The position numbers and the translations under genes were made by a program. The notes under the pieces were generated by a model. The model was not told the DNA's origin and made no database searches. It was given only the letters and a program-made list of their open reading frames with translations. From JBBAEV01 sp041655735 (GTDB taxonomy: Bacteria; Bacillota_I; Bacilli_A; RF39; UBA660), in NCBI GenBank assembly GCA_041655735.1, contig JBBAEV010000029.1, positions 1 through 11,476 of the forward strand: DNA of 11,476 nt. Reading direction: 5' to 3'. Shown piece by piece: positions 6,821 through 11,476 of the stretch (positions within the stretch are counted from its first letter, which is position 1; the number at the start of each line of letters is the position of its first letter).

Positions 6821-7852
6821 ATGAATGTCATTGTGGCTAATAAATACCAATCAATGTTATCGACTTTAAATATAGAAGTTATTAAAAGTCTATATGGTGA
6901 ATATGAAGTTGAAGAAATAATAAAAACTTTTAGTAATTTCTTTTTTCAAAGAATGATATTAGATATCACTGCTATTAAGAATTATAAAGATATTACTAAT
7001 CTACAAAAATTAAGTATGAATTTAGATATGGATAAAGTCATCCTTATATTAGATGATTCTGCCGAAAGTACCTCTCCATATTATTTGTCAGGGCTTGTTT
7101 CCATGGGGATATATAATTTTACTAAAAATAAAGAAGGTATTATGTATCTATATAGTCATCCTAATGATTATCGTGATGTAGCTCATATGCATCAATTAAA
7201 AGGACCTGCGCCCATACCTGGTCAAACTATGGTTGACAATAATCAAAATATAAATGTTATGCAGTCTAATCAGCCAGTACAAGTAAGTACTAAGGTTATA
7301 GGATTAAAAAACATTACTGAACATGCAGGATCTACAACCTTAACATATATGTTAAAAAAACAACTTGAACAGAATTATAATGTATCGGCTCTTCAATTAG
7401 GCAATGACTTTATGTATTTTAATGACAAATCTTTAATAAGTGCAAATCCTGAAAATTTAGGTAGCAAATTATTAAAACATAATGATAAGGATGTTGTATT
7501 GGTGGATTTAGGTGATAATGGAAATGAAGATACATGTCAAGAAGTTTTATATTTAATAGAGCCATCTATTATAAAATTAAATAAGTTATTAAAAGGTAGT
7601 AGAGGTGTTATTGATAGATTAAAAAATAAAAAAGTAGTATTAAATAAAAGCGTTTTGGATTCAAAAGATATAATGGATTTTGAATATGAAGCCAGAATGA
7701 AAATATTTCATAATGTTCCTTGTTTAGATGATAGAGATGATAGTCATGAAGAATTAGCATCACTACTTTCTAAATTAGGATTTGTTAGGGGAACAAAGGC
7801 TCAAGGTGAAAAAAGCGAAAAAAAGTCACTTTTTAGTATCTTTAAAATATAA
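6821..7852 (+). CDS. TadZ/CpaE-like protein with a degenerate ATPase site
   Basis: A 343-residue cytoplasmic protein. Residues 1 to about 130 look like the atypical receiver-like domain of TadZ (ending in a hydrophobic strand and the VILILDDSAES segment). A Gln/Asn-rich linker follows (about 131-160), then a MinD/ParA-like domain. Where the P-loop should be, the protein reads NITEHAGSTTLTYML: the final G-x-T-T-L is kept, but both P-loop lysines are replaced. A Walker B-like strand DVVLVDLGDN follows. In Tad systems TadZ marks the pole or assembly site for the motor, and ATP hydrolysis is not always required. ATG 6821 follows AGGGGTG at 6808-6814; an in-frame GTG at 6812 lies inside that site. 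No terminator separates it from the first VirB2-like gene. Confidence 0.7.
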   Translation: MNVIVANKYQSMLSTLNIEVIKSLYGEYEVEEIIKTFSNFFFQRMILDITAIKNYKDITNLQKLSMNLDMDKVILILDDSAESTSPYYLSGLVSMGIYNFTKNKEGIMYLYSHPNDYRDVAHMHQLKGPAPIPGQTMVDNNQNINVMQSNQPVQVSTKVIGLKNITEHAGSTTLTYMLKKQLEQNYNVSALQLGNDFMYFNDKSLISANPENLGSKLLKHNDKDVVLVDLGDNGNEDTCQEVLYLIEPSIIKLNKLLKGSRGVIDRLKNKKVVLNKSVLDSKDIMDFEYEARMKIFHNVPCLDDRDDSHEELASLLSKLGFVRGTKAQGEKSEKKSLFSIFKI

Positions 7853-7856
7853 TGTA

Positions 7857-7865
7857 TGTTATGGT
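7857..7865 (+). promoter_or_regulatory. Weak extended -10 motif before VirB2-like gene 1
   Basis: TGTTATGGT lies at the same place, relative to the start, as the perfect TGTTATAAT before the second subunit gene, and the flanking bases (ATGTATGTTAT ... TTTAGGAGGAAAA) are shared. The -10 hexamer is TATGGT, four of six, and no -35 is evident. It may be a weakened promoter copy; read-through from the operon is also possible. Confidence 0.3.
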
Positions 7866-7900
7866 AAAAAAATAAATAAGAATTATTTAGGAGGAAAAGT

Positions 7901-8377
7901 ATGTTAAATTTAGTTAATATGTTGTTTACAGAAACCCCGAGTGCAAAAACTTGTGGATGTGCATCATTATGGGAAATAAGAGGATTAATAGGAACTGTTT
8001 GGGCAGTTATCACAATAATTCAATATGCTATTCCTATAATATTAATTATACTTGGTATGTTAGATTTAGGGAAAGCTGTAGCAGCAGGTGAAGAAAAAGA
8101 AATAAAAGAATCTCAAAAATTATTAATGAAAAGAGCTTTGTCAGCAGTAGCAGTTTTCTTTGTGATTGCAATAGTATCATTAATTCTTAGATTATTACCA
8201 GCCGCGCCGGGTTCTGGTTTAAATATAGCTGTATGTAGAGAAGGTGATATATTGGCTCCTACTGAGGCTAAGATTAACACCTGCGAAGTTGAAGGATGGG
8301 CAAAAGAAGGTGCTTTAGATAAATATCAAATAACCAATGAGGAGTTAGAAGAAGCAAGAAAAGAAGAAAAAAAATAA
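7901..8377 (+). CDS. VirB2/TrbC-like two-helix pilin subunit, copy 1
   Basis: A 158-residue protein. It has a short N-terminal part with a Cys-Gly-Cys motif (Cys18, Cys20), a membrane helix (about 30-55), a charged loop (GKAVAAGEEKEIKESQKLLMKR, about 57-78), a second membrane helix (about 80-99) and a hydrophilic C-terminal tail with Cys112 and Cys128. Two helices joined by a small charged loop, starting M-L-D-L-G-K-A-V, is the layout of VirB2/TrbC and T4SS_pilin-like subunits of conjugative machines. No N-terminal signal peptide is seen. Residues 36-92 are identical in copies 2 and 3. The Glu/Lys-rich tail is homologous to the end of copy 3. The ribosome binding site AGGAGG is ideal. An alternative is a membrane subunit of an unknown complex without pilus function. 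Confidence 0.68.
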   Translation: MLNLVNMLFTETPSAKTCGCASLWEIRGLIGTVWAVITIIQYAIPIILIILGMLDLGKAVAAGEEKEIKESQKLLMKRALSAVAVFFVIAIVSLILRLLPAAPGSGLNIAVCREGDILAPTEAKINTCEVEGWAKEGALDKYQITNEELEEARKEEKK

Positions 8378-8418
8378 CTTATAAATAAAAAATCGCATTA
8401 GTTATAAAATTGTAAAAT

Positions 8419-8457
8419 AAAAGTAGACATATAAAAAACAGTGTTTACTTTTTATTT
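8419..8457 (+). terminator. Probable intrinsic terminator after VirB2-like gene 1
   Basis: An 11-bp stem with one G-T pair (AAAAGTAGACA at 8419-8429 with TGTTTACTTTT at 8442-8452) and a 12-nt loop, followed by a T-rich stretch. It is AU-rich and so weaker than the other terminators here. The rest of the 189-bp gap 8378-8566 holds no gene, only AT-rich sequence and the next promoter. Confidence 0.5.
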
Positions 8458-8522
8458 AATACAAATTTATAGTAAATAAAAAATAAAAAAATCATTTTTA
8501 AGTATATTAAAAATAAAATGTA

Positions 8523-8531
8523 TGTTATAAT
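8523..8531 (+). promoter_or_regulatory. Perfect extended -10 promoter before VirB2-like gene 2
   Basis: TGTTATAAT is a full match to the extended -10 consensus TGnTATAAT. No convincing -35 lies 17 nt upstream, which extended -10 promoters tolerate. The following leader shares sequence with that of copy 1 down to the TTTAGGAGGAAAA ribosome binding site. Confidence 0.6.
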
Positions 8532-8566
8532 AAATAAGTAAATATGAATTAATTTAGGAGGAAAAA

Positions 8567-8941
8567 ATGGATTTAATAAATATCTTAGCAGATGGTGAGA
8601 GAATATGTGCTTGTTCACAACAACTTTTTGAAATAAAGGATTTAATAACATTTGTTTGGTCAGTCATTACAATAATTCAATATGCTATTCCTATAATATT
8701 AATAATACTTGGTATGTTAGATTTAGGCAAAGCCGTCGCAGCAGGAGAAGAAAAAGAAATAAAAGAGTCTCAAAAATTATTGATGAAAAGGGCTTTATCA
8801 GCAGTAGCGGTTTTCTTTGTTATCGCTATAGTATCATTAGTTCTTAGATTGTTACCGCCTGCTGAAGGATCAGGCTTTAATGCGTTTGTATGTAGACCGG
8901 GAGACATTGTAGATCCAACAACTTTAGATTGTTCTGAATAA
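8567..8941 (+). CDS. VirB2/TrbC-like two-helix pilin subunit, copy 2
   Basis: A 124-residue paralogue of the genes on both sides, and the shortest of the three. The N-terminal segment differs (ICACSQQLFEIKDL in place of TCGCASLWEIRGL) but keeps a Cys-x-Cys pair (Cys14, Cys16). Residues 33-89 (end of the first helix, charged loop and second helix) are identical to copies 1 and 3. Cys109 and Cys122 lie after the second helix. The Glu/Lys-rich tail seen in copies 1 and 3 is missing; the protein ends in DCSE. It has its own extended -10 promoter and an ideal AGGAGG site 7 nt before ATG, and copy 3 follows 22 bp later, so copies 2 and 3 are probably co-transcribed. Confidence 0.68.
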   Translation: MDLINILADGERICACSQQLFEIKDLITFVWSVITIIQYAIPIILIILGMLDLGKAVAAGEEKEIKESQKLLMKRALSAVAVFFVIAIVSLVLRLLPPAEGSGFNAFVCRPGDIVDPTTLDCSE

Positions 8942-8963
8942 AAAAAGAAAGGAATGAGAAGTA

Positions 8964-9497
8964 ATGAGTTTGTTAAATTTATTGTTTGCTACAACTCCTT
9001 CAGAAAAAACTTGTGGATGTGCTTCTTTGTGGGAGATAAGAGGATTAGTAACAACTATATGGTCAGTTATCACAATAATTCAATATGCTATTCCTATAAT
9101 ATTAATTATACTTGGTATGTTGGATTTAGGCAAAGCTGTAGCAGCAGGAGAAGAAAAAGAAATAAAAGAATCGCAAAAATTATTAATGAAAAGAGCTTTG
9201 TCAGCAGTAGCAGTTTTCTTTGTTATTGCTATTGTACAGTTGGTTCTTAGATTAATCCCATCATCATCAGGATCAGGTTTAAATGTAGCTGTATGTAGGG
9301 AAGGTGATATATTGATACCGTCTCCAACTTATGCATGTGAATGCAAAGCGGAAAAAAATGGAAAGATTAATATAGATTCTTATGTGATAAATAAAGATGA
9401 ATTTGATGAAGCAAAGGCAAAAGAAAAACACTCTGCTGTTGATTTAAAAGATTTTGACATATACAAAGACAATTGTCCACATAAAATAAATAAATAA
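8964..9497 (+). CDS. VirB2/TrbC-like two-helix pilin subunit, copy 3
   Basis: A 177-residue paralogue with the longest tail. The N-terminus (TPSEKTCGCASLWEIRGL) matches copy 1 closely (Cys17, Cys19). Residues 35-91 are identical to copies 1 and 2. After the second helix come Cys111, a CEC pair (Cys125, Cys127), a Tyr-x-Ile-Asn...Glu-rich stretch homologous to the end of copy 1, and an extra segment ending with Cys171. The ribosome binding site is weaker and oddly placed: AAAGGA at 8947-8952 is 11 nt from ATG 8964, and a competing out-of-frame ATG lies at 8954. Translation may depend on coupling to copy 2. A strong terminator follows. Confidence 0.68.
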   Translation: MSLLNLLFATTPSEKTCGCASLWEIRGLVTTIWSVITIIQYAIPIILIILGMLDLGKAVAAGEEKEIKESQKLLMKRALSAVAVFFVIAIVQLVLRLIPSSSGSGLNVAVCREGDILIPSPTYACECKAEKNGKINIDSYVINKDEFDEAKAKEKHSAVDLKDFDIYKDNCPHKINK

Positions 9498-9517
9498 TTT
9501 TTATAAAGGAAAAAATT

Positions 9518-9556
9518 AAAGATTACTATGACTACATAGTGATTTTTTATTTTTTG
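9518..9556 (+). terminator. Intrinsic terminator after VirB2-like gene 3
   Basis: A 13-bp stem with two G-T pairs (9518-9530 with 9535-9547), the inner part being ACTATG/CATAGT, has a 4-nt ACTA loop and runs into a T-rich tract (TATTTTTT). It ends the copy 2-copy 3 transcription unit. Confidence 0.8.
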
Positions 9557-9586
9557 TTAAAAGATATTCCGTTAATAGTTATTATA

Positions 9587-9595
9587 TGATATAAT
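9587..9595 (+). promoter_or_regulatory. Extended -10 promoter before VirB2-like gene 4
   Basis: TGATATAAT is a perfect TGnTATAAT match, 31 bp after the terminator and 38 bp before ATG 9634. No clear -35 is present. Confidence 0.6.
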
Positions 9596-9633
9596 TTTTT
9601 ATAGTAATAATATAGAAATTAGAGGTAATTATA

Positions 9634-10041
9634 ATGAAAAAAATACTATTATATACATCATTTATAACTACAACGTTTTTTATTTTTCTAATAAAAACAG
9701 AAGCAAAAGTTTTGTCTTTTAATAATATTTTATTGTTAGAAAATGAAGATAGTATTATTCCAACAGAAGAAATAACATGTGAAAATACTTCTCAAATATT
9801 AGAAATAGGACAAATGCTATTTAATTATATAAAGATTATAATACCTATTTTACTAATAGTATTTATTATGCTAGATTTAGGAAAAGCGGTATTAGCAGGA
9901 AGTGCAGACGATATAAAGAAAGCACAAAAGAGTGCGCTTATTAGATTTTTGGCAGCTGTAGCAATATTCTTTTTGCCAAGTGTAATTAATTTAATATTAA
10001 AATTAGCTGGAATAGAAAGTAGTACCTGCGGAGTTAGTTAG
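9634..10041 (+). CDS. Divergent VirB2/TrbC-like subunit with signal peptide, copy 4
   Basis: A 135-residue protein. Unlike copies 1-3 it starts with a typical signal peptide (MKKILLYTSF..., hydrophobic to about 20, possible cleavage after TEA or nearby at 22-25). Then come an extracytoplasmic stretch with Cys49, a first membrane helix (about 62-82), a charged loop (MLDLGKAVLAGSADDIKKAQ), a second helix (about 104-124) and Cys132 near the end. The loop motif M-L-D-L-G-K-A-V-x-A-G...I-K-x-x-Q-K is shared with copies 1-3, so it is a true paralogue, but the rest has diverged. VirB2/TrbC proteins usually do carry cleaved signal sequences, so this copy is the one closest to the classic family. It has its own promoter, ends in TAG, and precedes the channel-like gene by 32 bp with no terminator between. 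Confidence 0.72.
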   Translation: MKKILLYTSFITTTFFIFLIKTEAKVLSFNNILLLENEDSIIPTEEITCENTSQILEIGQMLFNYIKIIIPILLIVFIMLDLGKAVLAGSADDIKKAQKSALIRFLAAVAIFFLPSVINLILKLAGIESSTCGVS

Positions 10042-10073
10042 AAAAAAACAACTTCAAATAGAGGTGAAAAACA

Positions 10074-11476
10074 ATGTGGGATGTTATTGTAAAAACCTTA
10101 AGAAATTTCTTTTTCTTTTTAGATACAATATTATATGGATTTATAGAAGAAGTATATAATTTTATATTAAGGTTATCAACATTTAATTTATTTGATTATG
10201 AGACAGATATAGCTCCAATAGCTCAAAGAGTATATTTGTTTTTGGGTATAATAATGTTATTTAGAATAGCATTTCTTTTGATAACAATAATAGTTAATCC
10301 AGTAGATTCGTTTGATAAGAAACAAAAAGAACAATATCAAGGGAGGGTAATACCGAGTGTAATAATAACTTTATTATTAGTAATAGCATTACCTTTTATA
10401 TTTAATTTAACAATAGAAGTACAAAATAAGGTGCTTGATGTACAACCTGATCCAGAAAATCCAGGAGAATTAATGATGGGGGATAACAATTTAATAAGAA
10501 AAGTCATTCTGCCTACTATGCCTGAGTATAAAGACAAAAGAGGGGTTCCAAAGTGGACTTGTATATATAATTTAAGAGCCTTTAAAGTGTATGATTCTTC
10601 TGTTAGTGCTTCAATCACTAGTAGAGAAGATGCTTTGAGAAATATATTATTGGGGGATAGTTATTTGAAATTTATATCTTCAAATTATTATACACTAGAC
10701 CAAGATACTCATAAGGTCACCTTATATGGAGATGAATATGATGTATTAAAAGAATATGTAAATAATCATGTTGACGAAATAGGAAATTATGATAGCACTA
10801 TTTTAAATGATTTTCCTGAACTTGATGATTCATATTTATCTGATGATTGGGTAGGTAATAGTGGTAGAACAAATCCACAAATAATTAAATATGCTGCATA
10901 CAATATTGGCGATGATATTCTTACATCCTTTGGAAATACAATAGGAACAGTAACAGGAGAATATGGAAAAACGACCAATGGATATACATCTGTTGATGGT
11001 GACATGACATTTTTTTTAACATATGGAGTTGAAAATGCTACTGAACCCACAAAATATGCTTGCATGCCGTATTTGAATGGTTATTCTGTTTTTCAAGGAA
11101 GCGTAACATTACGATCATACAGTAGTTACCAAAATTTATCAGATAGAATGTATGAAGTTTATAATGAAGATGAACTTCAAGAAGGAATATTTTATTGGTC
11201 ATTAATAGATGCAGAGGCAGAGCAAGAATTTTATCCGATGGAAGGCGGTAAATTAATAGTATCATATTTGATGAAAACATTTATGAAAAGTAATAATACA
11301 CAATATCAAGATCGTATAAACATAGGAGATTATAATGGGTTGAAGATTTTACAAGCAATGGATGAAACAAATATATCTTCTGATAAATATATAGAATATA
11401 CGCCATTTATATCAACAATATTAATATTAGGTGTGTTAATAGTAATTGCATCAGTAACTTTAGATATAGCATTACG
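10074..11476 (+). CDS. Large polytopic VirB6/TrbL-like membrane protein, N-terminal part
   Basis: An open frame from ATG 10074 (site GAGGTG at 10061-10066) to the window end: 467 residues, stop not reached. It begins with an amphipathic hydrophobic segment (about 1-36), then two membrane helices (about 48-75 and 92-112) separated by a short charged loop (NPVDSFDKKQKEQYQG). A large hydrophilic domain follows (about 113-440) with only two visible Cys, then a new membrane helix begins at about 444, so more helices probably follow. A polytopic protein directly after a VirB2-like pilin is what VirB6/TrbL-type inner-membrane channel proteins look like in Gram-positive conjugative systems, and the N-terminal pair with its charged loop fits. 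The long ectodomain is unusual. The family call is inferred from layout and position; I recognise no diagnostic motif in the ectodomain. Confidence 0.6.
   Translation, partial: MWDVIVKTLRNFFFFLDTILYGFIEEVYNFILRLSTFNLFDYETDIAPIAQRVYLFLGIIMLFRIAFLLITIIVNPVDSFDKKQKEQYQGRVIPSVIITLLLVIALPFIFNLTIEVQNKVLDVQPDPENPGELMMGDNNLIRKVILPTMPEYKDKRGVPKWTCIYNLRAFKVYDSSVSASITSREDALRNILLGDSYLKFISSNYYTLDQDTHKVTLYGDEYDVLKEYVNNHVDEIGNYDSTILNDFPELDDSYLSDDWVGNSGRTNPQIIKYAAYNIGDDILTSFGNTIGTVTGEYGKTTNGYTSVDGDMTFFLTYGVENATEPTKYACMPYLNGYSVFQGSVTLRSYSSYQNLSDRMYEVYNEDELQEGIFYWSLIDAEAEQEFYPMEGGKLIVSYLMKTFMKSNNTQYQDRINIGDYNGLKILQAMDETNISSDKYIEYTPFISTILILGVLIVIASVTLDIAL

Noticed and set aside
8656..9250. Second-frame open stretches over VirB2-like copies 2 and 3 (8656-8847 and 8954-9250)
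   Set aside because: They resemble each other only because the underlying paralogous genes are nearly identical; the Arg/Ser/Tyr-rich products have no ribosome binding logic of their own, apart from a chance AAAGGAATG at 8954, and copy 1 does not keep the frame with a start.
7901..9497. Phase-variable or recombination cassette based on the three repeated cores
   Set aside because: All three copies have complete starts, stops and ribosome binding sites, and no silent partial copies, recombinase gene or inverted sites are visible, so switching is not supported here.
10337..11280. Minus-strand open stretches under the VirB6-like gene
   Set aside because: They lie opposite a long continuous + strand gene, lack good ribosome binding sites and have no plausible protein features.

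Overview
The window is very AT-rich, densely packed and entirely + strand. It has strong GGAGG-type ribosome binding sites, and 11 of 14 visible stops are TAA, 3 are TAG and none is TGA. This fits a low-GC Firmicute or a Mollicutes-related lineage (for example uncultured gut Bacilli such as RF39). That placement is inference. No rRNA, tRNA, integrase, relaxase, transposase or CRISPR array is visible.

Left part (1-2262): the C-terminal end of a radical SAM enzyme with a complete seven-cysteine SPASM domain, then a 30-residue Cys-rich peptide gene (524-616) that looks like a modified-peptide (RiPP) precursor. Next come a perfect 16-bp inverted repeat, an ABC-F ATPase of the ribosome-protection/translation-factor type (675-2189), and a good intrinsic terminator.

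Middle part (2277-7852): a Tad/type IV pilus-like operon. It encodes a CpaB/SAF-domain protein, a CpaF/TadA motor ATPase, TadB- and TadC-like membrane platform proteins, a 54-residue pilin-like peptide with its own near-consensus promoter, a TadE-like pseudopilin, and a TadZ/CpaE-like protein whose P-loop lysine is gone.

Right part (7901-11476): four small two-helix membrane proteins resembling VirB2/TrbC-type (T4SS_pilin-like) subunits, then the start of a large polytopic protein with a big extramembrane domain that resembles VirB6/TrbL-type channel proteins and runs off the window. The first three subunits share an identical 57-residue core, and all nucleotide differences between their cores are synonymous; their ends differ. 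Extended -10 motifs and terminators break the subunit block into several transcription units.

Reading of the whole: a retracting or extending pilus motor of the Tad family is placed in line with conjugation-type pilins and a channel-like protein. This could be a hybrid surface appendage or secretion machine, or two adjacent systems. The pairing and the multi-copy, Cys-bracketed subunits are the most unusual part of the window. The upstream RiPP/ABC-F cassette is separated by a terminator and is probably unrelated.
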